A stretch of 64,000 nucleotides of DNA. It comes from Tribonema minus. Taxonomy: Eukaryota; Sar; Xanthophyceae; Tribonematales; Tribonemataceae. The stretch's first letter is position 1. Each line of letters begins with the position of its first letter. Where the stretch lies: contig JAFCMP010000223.1 in assembly GCA_017506865.1 (NCBI GenBank), positions 372,001-436,000 of the forward strand, in the 5' to 3' direction. A model generated the notes under the pieces. It was given only the letters and a program-made list of their open reading frames with translations. It was not told the DNA's origin and searched no databases. Shown piece by piece: positions 43,218-51,434 of this stretch. Both the position numbers and the translations under genes were made by a program.

Positions 43218-44360
43218 GACGAAGGAAGTCTGGAGTCTTCACTCGCGGTACCTTACTCACGACATCATCCCCACTCTGACAAATTCAAATGTCAGACCTG
43301 CTGCCGCCGCCACCGCCGCCGCCGCGCCTTGGCAGACGAGCCCAGTCTTCACTCCCGCCGGGACGAGGACTTGTGTTAGTTAGTTAGTGTTCTATTAACT
43401 AACAAACAAACATCAGTCAGATCTGCGCAGCGAATTTGGAATGGGCGAGGGTGATGTGGAGCGGCGGCGGTGGTGGCGGCGGCGGCGAAGAAGGTCTCTA
43501 GTCGTGTCCGGAGTCTTAACTCGCTGTACCTTACTCACGACATCATCCCCACTCTGACAAATTCAGATGTCAGACCTGCTGCCGCCGCCACCGCCGCCGC
43601 CACGCCTCGGCAGACGAGCCCAGTCTTCACTCCCGCCGGGACGAGGACTTGTGTTAGTTAGTTAGTTTTCTATTAACCAGCAAACAAACATCAGTCAGAT
43701 CTGCGCAGCGAATTTGGAATGGGCGAGGGTGATGTGGAGCGGCGACGGTGGTGGCGGCGGCGGCGGCGAAGGAAGTCTCGAGTCGTGCTGTGGCGAAGGA
43801 AGTCTGGAGTCTTCACTTGCTGTACCTCAGTCACGACATTATCCCCGTTCAGACAAATTCAGAAGTCAGACCTGCTGCCGCCGCCACCGCCGCCGCCACG
43901 CCTCGGCAGACGAGCCCAGTCTTCACTCCCGCCGGGACGAGGACTTGTGTTAGTTAGTTAGTTTTCTATTAACTAACAAACATCAGTCAGATCTGCGCGG
44001 CGAATTTGAAAAGCGCGAGGGTGATGTGGAGCGGCGGCGGCAGTGGCGGTGGCGGCGGCGAAGGAAGTCTCGAGTCGTGCTGTGGCGAAGGAAGTCTGGA
44101 GTCTTCACTTGCTGTACCTCAGTCACGACATTATCCCCGTTCAGACAAATTCAGAAGTCAGACCTGCTGCCGCCGCCACCACCGCCGCCGCGCCTCGGCA
44201 GACGAGCCCAGTCTTCACTCCCGCCGAGACGAGGACTTGTGTTAGTTAGTTAGTTTTCTATTAATAAACAAACAAACATCAGTCAGATCTGCTCAGCGAA
44301 TTTGGAAAGGGCGAGGGTGATGTGGAGCGGCGGCGGCGGTGGCGGCGGCGAAGGAGGTCC
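43218..44360. repeat. Tandem repeat, about 280-296-bp units, four copies plus a partial
   Basis: Landmark ggacgaggacttgtgttag recurs at 43361, 43639, 43935 and (with one change) 44226, giving periods of 278, 296 and about 292 bp. Each unit has a GCC/GGC-rich triplet tract in both orientations, a gttagttag run, and gaatttggaa near the unit border. The last partial unit forms the 3' end of the minus-strand ORF at 44279-44614. The repeat looks like serial duplication of that gene end. Confidence 0.85.
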
Positions 44361-44614
44361 ACCCATGCCACCTCCGTCCCCGCATCCAGGAGCTTCTTCA
44401 TCTCCTTCTCAGTGCGAGACACCTCTGTGGCCGCCCTCGGTCCCGGGTAGAGGCCGAGGATGATGAGAGGTGCCCCCTCCACGGGCGCAGGAAGGTGTAG
44501 CGAAACATCATCCAGGTCACCTTGGACGCACATCCTTTGCTTCTTCAGGACCGAAGTACTCATGAGCTCTCCTCCATCAAGCCCAGGCAGGCAGGCACGC
44601 TTGAAGGCGTTCAT
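44279..44614 (-). CDS. Unrecognised ORF whose 3' end is tandemly repeated
   Basis: About 111 codons from MNAFKRACLPGLDGGEL (alternative start at 44638). It contains LPAPVEGAPLIILGLYPGPR and TEKEMKKLLDAGTEVAW, then an Arg/His-rich tail (LLRRRHRRRRSTS) that lies in the tandem repeat. The tail may be an artefact of repeat expansion. A gaattgggaaatttcga motif precedes the start. No family recognised. Confidence 0.4.
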   Translation of the reverse strand: MNAFKRACLPGLDGGELMSTSVLKKQRMCVQGDLDDVSLHLPAPVEGAPLIILGLYPGPRAATEVSRTEKEMKKLLDAGTEVAWVDLLRRRHRRRRSTSPSPFPNSLSRSD

Positions 44615-44904
44615 AGGTGGTTGTGATGGACGCAACATTAAATCGAAATTTCCCAATTCGCGCATGCCACACGTGCATTCCACACGTGCATTCCACATGT
44701 GCATTCCAAAAGCAATTTGGGAATCTCAATTGTAGGGACCGGTAACAAAACAGCTGAGCCAAGATGAGGTGGGCGTTCTCGCATGCTTGAACAATGCATA
44801 GTGTACGAGAAAACATTCGGCAGTGCCTGCTCCGTGACAACTCACATAGTGAACCCGTACATACCCTTCACAAAAATGTTTGCTTCGAGCACCACGACAT
44901 CGAC

Positions 44905-45237
44905 ATGGATTACGTAATCGCCAAACGACTGGAACATTTGAAGAGGAATTGGGAGATGCAGGGGGCCGTGTGGTCGACGACCGCGACACCCGCGACACAG
45001 AAGGTCGAGCTGGGCGTCATCTTCGCCGTGTGCACGGGGCTTCTCGCCACGTATTTGAGTTTCAGCTCGAACAAGGTGCTCGACACGGCACTCGCGAGGG
45101 TGTCGCCTCAGGGGCAGGCTGGGACATTCGTCAACGTCTTCAAAGCTCTGAGCGCAATGGGTTCAGGCGGACTTTATTTGTTATACTTCATGTTGTTTAA
45201 GCATGCCCGCGTCGCGGCGATCAAGAAGACGATGTAG
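44905..45237 (+). CDS. Small membrane protein with two hydrophobic segments
   Basis: 110 aa from the ATG at 44905. Segments VELGVIFAVCTGLLATYLSF and GSGGLYLLYFMLF flank a hydrophilic loop (DTALARVSPQGQAG), and the C-terminus is basic (KHARVAAIKKTM). The N-terminus is charged (MDYVIAKRLEHLKRNW). Size and topology are typical of giant-virus virion membrane proteins. The in-frame extension upstream has no supporting feature. Confidence 0.55.
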   Translation: MDYVIAKRLEHLKRNWEMQGAVWSTTATPATQKVELGVIFAVCTGLLATYLSFSSNKVLDTALARVSPQGQAGTFVNVFKALSAMGSGGLYLLYFMLFKHARVAAIKKTM

Positions 45238-45278
45238 AAGAACTGGCTCTCCTCACGACGAGAGAGTGAACATGGTGG

Positions 45279-45527
45279 GTGGCGGCTCACTCATGTGCAT
45301 GGCAGGTGGTCAATGTCGCCCCAAAAAATCGTATACCAGCGACTGCAGCAAGGTTGAGCACAGACATCCAAACGTTCAAGACACAGGGGCCACTGGGAGA
45401 GAACCTTTCTCTGCAGGATCTGAAAGACCAGAATATCGACTTCAAGCCCACTCGTGAAATTCTCTTGGAAAGCTACAGCGAAGCCGAGGTCGATACAGTC
45501 CTCGCAGAGATGGATACTCTCCTTTAG
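45279..45527 (+). CDS. Small acidic protein, intact paralogue of the 39.3-kb relic
   Basis: The conserved part is ENLSLQDLKDQNIDFKP, then TREILLESYSEAEVDTVLAE and stop at 45525-45527. No ATG opens the frame: the first start-like codon is the GTG at 45279. A start may therefore lie in another frame, or an upstream piece may be lost. The copy at 39329-39513 shares the C-terminal 50 residues. Function unknown. Confidence 0.4.
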   Translation: MAAHSCAWQVVNVAPKNRIPATAARLSTDIQTFKTQGPLGENLSLQDLKDQNIDFKPTREILLESYSEAEVDTVLAEMDTLL

Positions 45528-45842
45528 TGATGTGTGTCCAGAGTTTGTGTTTCCAAAATGTTTCCAAAAAGCGAGTGAGTACTCGTCACAAGCGAGTACT
45601 GTGTGGCAAAGCGAGACTAAGGCGTGGTGAGGCGCAACATTACTTACTTGCCGCCAGATGCGACTAATTTTTCTTTGCTCACCGTAACCCCGGCATCTTT
45701 TCCAGAACCTTAGAGGATCTGGTTGAAAACTCACTGAGTGTTATATGTAACACGTTAATCGGATTGGAGCCAAAGCTCAAGTATGTACGTTCCTTTGGTG
45801 TTTGTGAAACGAAGGAGTGTTTTACTTTCATCAAAGAAGAAC

Positions 45843-45917
45843 ACGTCATACCTGGGGATTGAACCCAGGATAATAGTTTAATGATTGGCCATCTTGCACC
45901 TGCGCTACTGCACCCTC
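45843..45917 (-). tRNA. tRNA-like sequence with Pol III A and B boxes (degenerate)
   Basis: On the minus strand a B box, GGTTCAATCCC, fits the consensus and sits in a perfect CCTGG/CCAGG T-stem (45851-45869). An A-box-like TAGCGCAGGTG lies at 45897-45907, at normal tRNA spacing. The acceptor stem does not pair and no good anticodon stem can be drawn. It is a decayed tRNA, a tRNA-derived SINE head, or an unusual viral tRNA-like element rather than a working tRNA. Confidence 0.35.
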
Positions 45918-45959
45918 ATAAAATGTACTGTACACATTAAGTTTCTGACATTGCCCGGC

Positions 45960-46112
45960 ATGGGTCGGTACTGCGCGACGTGCGGTGCGAAGCTGAGCGG
46001 CGACGAGGCTCAAGTCGCCTGTGCATGCATCGATGGCATCTGCGTCCGCTGCGCGGAGCAAAACGGCAACGAATGCCCTGAGTGCGGCGAGCCCGTCAAT
46101 CACATCGGATAA
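45960..46112 (+). CDS. 50-aa zinc-binding protein
   Basis: From the ATG at 45960: MGRYCATCGAKL, then CACIDGICVRC and NECPECGEPV. Four CxxC-like pairs in 50 residues suggest a compact zinc ribbon or mini-RING. Stop at 46110-46112. The longer upstream frame lacks Cys motifs and crosses the tRNA-like element. Probably a small regulatory protein; tiny zinc proteins are common in large DNA viruses. Confidence 0.55.
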   Translation: MGRYCATCGAKLSGDEAQVACACIDGICVRCAEQNGNECPECGEPVNHIG

Positions 46113-46135
46113 TGTTTTTGACTCGTCAAACAAAC

Positions 46136-46243
46136 ATGCTCGTGCAGTCGCTGCTCCTGGCTTTCGTGCTTGCCGTGCCCGCACTGTGCTTCGCCGTACT
46201 GTGGTGGACCTTCCGCGTGCAGGCACGCTGCAAAGAGCGGTGA
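46136..46243 (+). CDS. 35-aa single-pass membrane protein
   Basis: The ATG at 46136 opens MLVQSLLLAFVLAVPALCFA followed by VLWWTFRV and a basic Cys-containing tail, stop at 46241-46243. It lies 23 bp after the zinc protein on the same strand. A single hydrophobic helix with a positive C-terminal tail. Very short, so confidence rests on its clean composition and the compact setting. Confidence 0.35.
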   Translation: MLVQSLLLAFVLAVPALCFAVLWWTFRVQARCKER

Positions 46244-46540
46244 TGTGCGTTTTGTTCAAATGTGCGCTCTGCCTCATCATGACAACACCTCAGCATCAGG
46301 CCGACACATCACCTGATATGGCTACGCATGCGAGTCAGCGGCTGCCCTGAAAGCACGGCACCGCTGGCTGCAGCAGCTGAACAATATGCGTGTTGCGCAG
46401 AGTTGACGTGAAGAGACAGTTTCACGCAAAAAAATTTGAAATGGGAAATTGGAAATGGGAACTGCCACGTTCCCAACTGGGATTGTACGATTGCGGAAAG
46501 CACAAGTGCACACTCTGTAATCACATACTCAAATACTCAA

Positions 46541-46852
46541 ATGGCGCCATCGGCGACGACGGGCGCAGTCATCGACGACGCGGAGCAGTTTTTCTCAGAG
46601 TATCGCAGAACAGGTGGACAACGCGCGTACAGCATCTTATGCGAGGTGCTGACTGCGTTCTTCGAGTACACGATGCCGGCGTACATCACCGGAGACTGTG
46701 AGTACCGCGTGGCGGGCCCGGACGGAGCGGAGGTCATGATCGAGGACCGCGATGACGCCATGCTTAAGTTTGCTGCGCATTACTGCGACGGGGATTGCGA
46801 GGAGGCGCTGCGGATCTTCTACGCCGTTGACAGCGTCCATGCGTACACCTGA
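46541..46852 (+). CDS. Unrecognised 103-aa protein
   Basis: Starts MAPSATTGAVIDDAEQFFSE at the ATG at 46541. The longer frame upstream consists of the AT-rich intergenic motif (aatttgaaatgggaaattgg). Mixed alpha/beta composition with RAYSILCEVLTAFFEYTM and HYCDGDCEEALRIFYAV. Intronless; no family recognised. Confidence 0.5.
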   Translation: MAPSATTGAVIDDAEQFFSEYRRTGGQRAYSILCEVLTAFFEYTMPAYITGDCEYRVAGPDGAEVMIEDRDDAMLKFAAHYCDGDCEEALRIFYAVDSVHAYT

Positions 46853-47060
46853 GGAGCGCATGTGCGCCGAACGCGCGGGACAGCCACGTCGGGGCCCGTG
46901 GCTTTCAATGACGACTGGCAATCCAATCAATCTAAGTTCGCTCGCGTGTTCCTCCCTTTTCTGGATGTCACTGCTCAACGCTTCATTTGTTCACACGAAG
47001 TGTTACATTTACTCTCGGGAGCCAGACATGCAAGGCTGGAGCTCAACTCCTGACAGTCAT

Positions 47061-47942
47061 TTACACGGGAGTAAAGGACGACTTGGTCACCCATGTGCCC
47101 GACACGCGGCATTGGATTTCGAAGCTTGTGCCCGTCGCACTGCCCCCGCCCCCGTAGGTCACCAAGCGCCACGAGCCGTCTGAGTCGCCGCCGATCTGAA
47201 GCGACATGCACGGTGTAGATGTAGGCATCGATGCGAGGTCCCTGTCATCGAGCACAATACTCGCGAGGGCGTCATCGGTGACAGTTGTAGATCCCCCGTC
47301 AAATTTGATTGTTTTGGTGAAAGTAAGCTCTTGATCACTGATTGCCGCCGCCGTCTGCTCAGATGTCGCTGCGCCGAGCTTCCCAACATAACGGTAGTAA
47401 GTGGCCAATATTGGTGTTGCTGCTGACACCCCCGTGATACTCGTTAAATCGTAGAAAGTGACGACGCCGGATTCAGGATCCAACAGCCACGAACCACTAC
47501 CAAATGGAATCTCCACTCCAGTGCTCTTATAAATGCTTTGCAGGTATGACCCTGCGTCATCCGTATTGAATGGTATCGCTGATTGAAGGACTCTGCCATA
47601 TGTCCCGTCCAGCGGGCTCTCGTATGCAGCATCTCCAGATCCGGCGATGACCACTAGAGGAACCTTCACATACTTTCTTATCATCGGGCTGAGAGTACTT
47701 GTCTTCCCGGCAAACGAACCGATGATGGAGTTGCCTAGATCGTCCAGCGTCGCATTCACAAGGTCGGCAGGTGCTGTCCCTGGTACCTCTTCAGCCCAAA
47801 TCTGATTTTGCATGACCGCCGAGCGTGCAGGCCTCGAGGGTTCAGAGAAGAAAGCATTTGAAACATTCGTTGAAGGTTTTCCTAAGATCTTCTTCAATAA
47901 ATACGATGCTTGCTCATCTGTGCTGAATGCAGCAACGGCCAT
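47061..47942 (-). CDS. Putative virion structural (fibre-like) protein
   Basis: 293 aa from the ATG at 47942. The start (FSTDEQASYLLKKILGKPST, then NQIWAEEVPGTAP) and the mid-part GSWLLDPESGVVTFYD followed by ATYYRYVGKLG recall proteins repeatedly encoded by algal large DNA viruses, where a DPESG-LTFYD block precedes a beta-rich C-terminus. I recognise the pattern from memory of such proteins and cannot confirm it. The C-terminal half is Ser/Thr/Gly-rich beta structure. Intronless, with an AT-rich upstream region. Confidence 0.5.
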   Translation of the reverse strand: MAVAAFSTDEQASYLLKKILGKPSTNVSNAFFSEPSRPARSAVMQNQIWAEEVPGTAPADLVNATLDDLGNSIIGSFAGKTSTLSPMIRKYVKVPLVVIAGSGDAAYESPLDGTYGRVLQSAIPFNTDDAGSYLQSIYKSTGVEIPFGSGSWLLDPESGVVTFYDLTSITGVSAATPILATYYRYVGKLGAATSEQTAAAISDQELTFTKTIKFDGGSTTVTDDALASIVLDDRDLASMPTSTPCMSLQIGGDSDGSWRLVTYGGGGSATGTSFEIQCRVSGTWVTKSSFTPV

Positions 47943-48119
47943 CGTCTCAGCAGATACTCGCAAGACAACATTTTTTCAGAACCTTTGTGCAGGCACATCC
48001 CTTCTCAAAGGTTCTAGAATTCCCAGTTTGGGGAAGCGTATTCCGTGACTGCCGCATTCCACATTCCCACATGAAAAAATGTTGTGCTGTGATCAGAGCA
48101 ATCACTTCCACTCTACACG

Positions 48120-49580
48120 ATGGCAAAACGTAAGCGTGCTTTCGCACCGCCGTCCGACGACGCAGCACGTGATACCATTCGTGCGCGACTCGCAGCAGAG
48201 TATGCCGTGCGAGAAGCAGAGGCTCCGTGGTATATAGCGCAGTTTGTTGAAGCCGAACAGCCGGAACCCGCAGTCACTTTCTCCAGCACGCTTCTGGCAG
48301 CAGCGCCGTCGGCCGCCGCTGTAGGCGGGGGCTCGGCCGCGAGCAAGGAGTGCGCCTTCCCGGGCTGTACTGGCCATGCTCCGCGCAAGTGGTGTGAGGA
48401 GCACAAAAGTCACAAGAAGTGCAGAGCGCCAGCGTGTACCAATACGGCAGGTTACAATCTCCACGGCGCAGGAGGGCAATGGTGCAAGGCACACAGAGGA
48501 GAGGATATGGTGGACGTAGTCAACCCAAAGTGCATTGAACCCGGGTGCAGGAAATGTCCATCGTACGGGACGGAGGGGGGGCAAGCCATCTTCTGCGCAA
48601 CCCATGCCAAGGATGGTATGCAAAACGTGGTGGCCAAACAGTGCGTTCACCCGGGCTGCACGAAGCACGCTTACTACGGCACCACGTCGGGGCGGCCCAC
48701 CTACTGCGCAGCGCATGCGGAAGACGGCATGCACAATGTGATGAACAGACAGTGCGTGCATCCCGGCTGCGTGAAAAACCCATTCTACGGCACTGAAACG
48801 GGGCGGGGCACTCACTGTGCAGAGCATGCGGAGGACGGTATGCGCAATGTAATGATACCGCCATGTGCATTCCCCGGGTGCCTTAAGCGTCCGTGTTACG
48901 GTATCGAGGGAGGCAGAGCAACGCACTGCGCAGGGCACGCCGAAGATGGCATGTGTAATGTGGTGAGCGCGAGATGCGTTCTCCCGGGGTGCAACATAAT
49001 ACCCTCTTACGGCACCGAGGCAGGACAGGCCACCCACTGCGCAACACACGCGGAAGATGGCATGCGCGACGTGGTGAACGCAAAATGCGTTTTCCCCATG
49101 TGCAACAAGGGCCCATGTTACGGTATTGAGGGGGGAGAGGCCACCCACTGCGCAGGTCACGCCGCCGATGACATGCGGAACGTGGTGAGCAAACAGTGTG
49201 TTCAGCCAGGTTGCAGCAAACAACCATGGTACGGGATTGAAGCGGGGCACGCTACTCACTGCGGGCAGCATGCCGAGGCTGGCATGCGTGACGTAAAGAG
49301 TGTGATGTGCCTCTACCCTGGGTGCACCACACGTCCATCTTTCGGCAGCGAGGGAGGGCGCGCGACGCATTGCGCCACTCATGCGGAACTGGACATGAGG
49401 GACGTCAGCAACAAAAGGTGTGCATGCCCTGGTTGCGGCAAGCAGCCTAACTACGGCACCGAGGCAGGAAGGGGGATCTTCTGCGCAGAGCATGCCGAAA
49501 TCGGCATGCACGATGTCACCACGAAGCGGTGTGAGCAGGGCGGAAAATGTCTGAGTGCCTCGGCGACATCTGCGGAGTGA
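48120..49580 (+). CDS. EsV-1-7 repeat protein (Cys/His-rich)
   Basis: 486 codons. From about residue 75 there are nine regular repeats and two degenerate ones with the spacing C-x4-C-x15-C-x2-H-x12, for example CVHPGCTKHAYYG then CAAHAEDGMHNV. This is the EsV-1-7 motif, named from a gene of an Ectocarpus virus and known in brown-algal developmental regulators (IMM) and several giant viruses. The published spacing as I recall it has 16 rather than 15 in the middle gap. Each repeat probably binds zinc. The N-terminus is basic (MAKRKRAFAPP). It overlaps the nuclease-like ORF that follows by 34 bp in another frame. A 498-codon antisense frame is a mirror of the repeats. Confidence 0.85.
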   Translation: MAKRKRAFAPPSDDAARDTIRARLAAEYAVREAEAPWYIAQFVEAEQPEPAVTFSSTLLAAAPSAAAVGGGSAASKECAFPGCTGHAPRKWCEEHKSHKKCRAPACTNTAGYNLHGAGGQWCKAHRGEDMVDVVNPKCIEPGCRKCPSYGTEGGQAIFCATHAKDGMQNVVAKQCVHPGCTKHAYYGTTSGRPTYCAAHAEDGMHNVMNRQCVHPGCVKNPFYGTETGRGTHCAEHAEDGMRNVMIPPCAFPGCLKRPCYGIEGGRATHCAGHAEDGMCNVVSARCVLPGCNIIPSYGTEAGQATHCATHAEDGMRDVVNAKCVFPMCNKGPCYGIEGGEATHCAGHAADDMRNVVSKQCVQPGCSKQPWYGIEAGHATHCGQHAEAGMRDVKSVMCLYPGCTTRPSFGSEGGRATHCATHAELDMRDVSNKRCACPGCGKQPNYGTEAGRGIFCAEHAEIGMHDVTTKRCEQGGKCLSASATSAE

Positions 49581-50077
49581 AGGTGGGGGGAAAATCACTG
49601 GAAGAGTTCTTCGTAACGAGCGCGGCGTTCCTCATCCTCCAGGCCGTGGAGGGCGATGCGCTTCAAGCCTACCTCGCCTGCCTTGACCACCGCATCGACT
49701 TCCCCGACGGCACCTACACCAAGCCCGACCTACTTATTGGCACACGCATCTTCGAGTACGACGGCGTGTACTACCACAGGGAAAAGGGAAATAAGGACGC
49801 GCACAACACGCTCGGCGCCACACAGCTGGGATACAGCGTCACCCGCTACCGCGACGGCGGTCTCCCCCCCATTCAGGGCGCGGCCAACTTCGCGGTGGAT
49901 GCCTGCGGGGGTCTCGAAGGCCTCGCGAGGCAGGTGGCCACACACCACGGCATCACGATTGACCGCAAGCTGTGGCTGAGGGTCGATTCGCTCGCGCGGC
50001 GTGCTATCCTGCACTGCAAGCAGCGGCATGCGAAGACGAAGCAGATGGAGATCACACAGTACGCCGCGCGATCGTAA
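49547..50077 (+). CDS. VSR/DUF559-like PD-(D/E)XK endonuclease domain
   Basis: 176 codons. The block KPDLLIGTRIFEYDGVYYH followed by KDAHNT and YSVTRYRDGGLP matches the Asp, Glu-x-Asp-Gly, Asp-Arg-x-R order of VSR/DUF559-type nucleases. It overlaps the end of the EsV-1-7 ORF by 34 bp. Such nuclease domains are often fused behind Cys-rich repeat domains in viral proteins, so the two frames may be one gene split by a frameshift, or two overlapping genes. The ATG at 49547 is used. C-terminus basic. Confidence 0.6.
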   Translation: MSECLGDICGVKVGGKSLEEFFVTSAAFLILQAVEGDALQAYLACLDHRIDFPDGTYTKPDLLIGTRIFEYDGVYYHREKGNKDAHNTLGATQLGYSVTRYRDGGLPPIQGAANFAVDACGGLEGLARQVATHHGITIDRKLWLRVDSLARRAILHCKQRHAKTKQMEITQYAARS

Positions 50078-50477
50078 ATGTACAACTTGCAATCCTCTGC
50101 GCGCAATAATTCTGTCCTCATTTGGCCGCGCGAGATCTACAGAGCCTACATCGCACCGTACTTGCTTGCGACCTCGCGCGCTTCCCGAGTTGCACGAAGC
50201 ATCCGGCCCACTGCTGCAATGCCTCAATCATTTTCATGTGGACTGCAAGTAAGTTGAGTACCAACACGGCACAACCACAAGAAGAAAATGTATACTCAAA
50301 CCAGTCGAGCTTCGCTTCAATCACAGTAGCCACTGATGCTCACGACAATCGATGAAGAGCTCGAGACCACGAGGCGACCGAGACTGTTTCGAACAGATTC
50401 ATGCGTGCTGGTAAGGCATGAGAGCATCTTGACCATGAGCAGCAAACACGCCAGCGATGTGTTGATGGGGGAACTGG
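50078..50477. other. No gene seen between convergent ORFs
   Basis: Only short frames, none with motif or ATG context. It separates the nuclease-like gene from the minus-strand SET-like gene and probably holds both 3' ends. Confidence 0.4.
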
Positions 50478-51224
50478 TCAATTAAGTCCATGCCACATCG
50501 CACATCGATACCAGGGAGGTGTTCCGGGCCCCTGGTTCTGCAGCGCGTTTACGAATGTGTTGCACTTTAGTAGCGTGTTGAACGTAGCGATATTGGCCAA
50601 TGCAGCCAGGTCCGTCGAGTACTTTGCGAAATCCTTATATGGTCTCTTGAAGCCCGGGCCGTACCACATGAAGATCTCATCGTCCGCCCGGGCCCCGAAC
50701 GGCAAGAAGACGACGCTGGGGATGATGCACGTCTGGGAGCCCAGGCCGTCGTAGTAGTCCCTCCGCGTTATACAAGGGTGGTCTACCATCATGGCATTGT
50801 AACCGCTGGAGCCGAGGGCAGGCTCATTGATGCGGGCGGCGAATGACCACACTTCGTCCCCCGTGATCTCAGTCACGATGTCCGGATGCCCGTCCGCCAC
50901 CAGCCGCCTCCCCTCCGCCTTCACCATGTGATCGCTCTCGCCGTCATCTTCAGGGGGGATGGACGCCGTCACACAGTAGGCTTGCGTGGGGTGAACCGCG
51001 CACCGCAGCCGACGCGATATGGCAATGTAAGGAAAGTGGAAGTTCGGCGGCAAGTCCCTTCTAGCGAACAGCCCCCTCTGCTGCGGTGCGCCATGCGGCA
51101 CCGGGATGCTCGAATTGCCGACCATGAGACTAATTCGCATGACTGACTCTAGCTCGGCCCAGCAAGCGGCTCGCTTCCCAGCTAGTCTGGAGGAGCGATG
51201 AGGGGTCTCGACCTGCGCAGGCAT
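50478..51224 (-). CDS. SET-domain-like protein
   Basis: 248 aa from the ATG at 51224 (MPAQVETPHRSSRLAGKR). QQRGLFARRDLPPN is the opening strand of SET domains (GLFA/R-x-D-IP). AARINEPALGSSGYNAMMVD and VVFLPFGARADDEIFMWYG are the counterpart of the N-H and ELT-YDY blocks. A protein lysine methyltransferase role is possible, though the catalytic Tyr context is only approximate. Viral SET proteins are known in chloroviruses. Intronless. Confidence 0.5.
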   Translation of the reverse strand: MPAQVETPHRSSRLAGKRAACWAELESVMRISLMVGNSSIPVPHGAPQQRGLFARRDLPPNFHFPYIAISRRLRCAVHPTQAYCVTASIPPEDDGESDHMVKAEGRRLVADGHPDIVTEITGDEVWSFAARINEPALGSSGYNAMMVDHPCITRRDYYDGLGSQTCIIPSVVFLPFGARADDEIFMWYGPGFKRPYKDFAKYSTDLAALANIATFNTLLKCNTFVNALQNQGPGTPPWYRCAMWHGLN

Positions 51225-51434
51225 GCAAGAACAGTCTTCGGTTAATCCCTGTTGCAGAACATGCAGTGCATATGAATTGATGCCCCCACAAAAAACGAAC
51301 GGACACCGAAGCAGAGGCAAATGTATGAAAAACAGGTGGTGTATTCACTCGCATTGGTGTGCAACCTTCACACTATGCGCAATTCCGCACAGTCACTGCC
51401 AATACACAACTCACGAGTCCACAACTGTGAAGAA

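Noticed and set aside
43218..44360. CRISPR array
   Set aside because: Units of about 290 bp are repeated throughout with no unique spacers, in eukaryotic or viral DNA. It is an ordinary tandem repeat.
48102..49598. 498-codon antisense ORF over the EsV-1-7 gene
   Set aside because: It is the mirror of the nine plus-strand repeats. The regular Cys/His spacing and domain logic are on the plus strand, and the antisense product has no motif.
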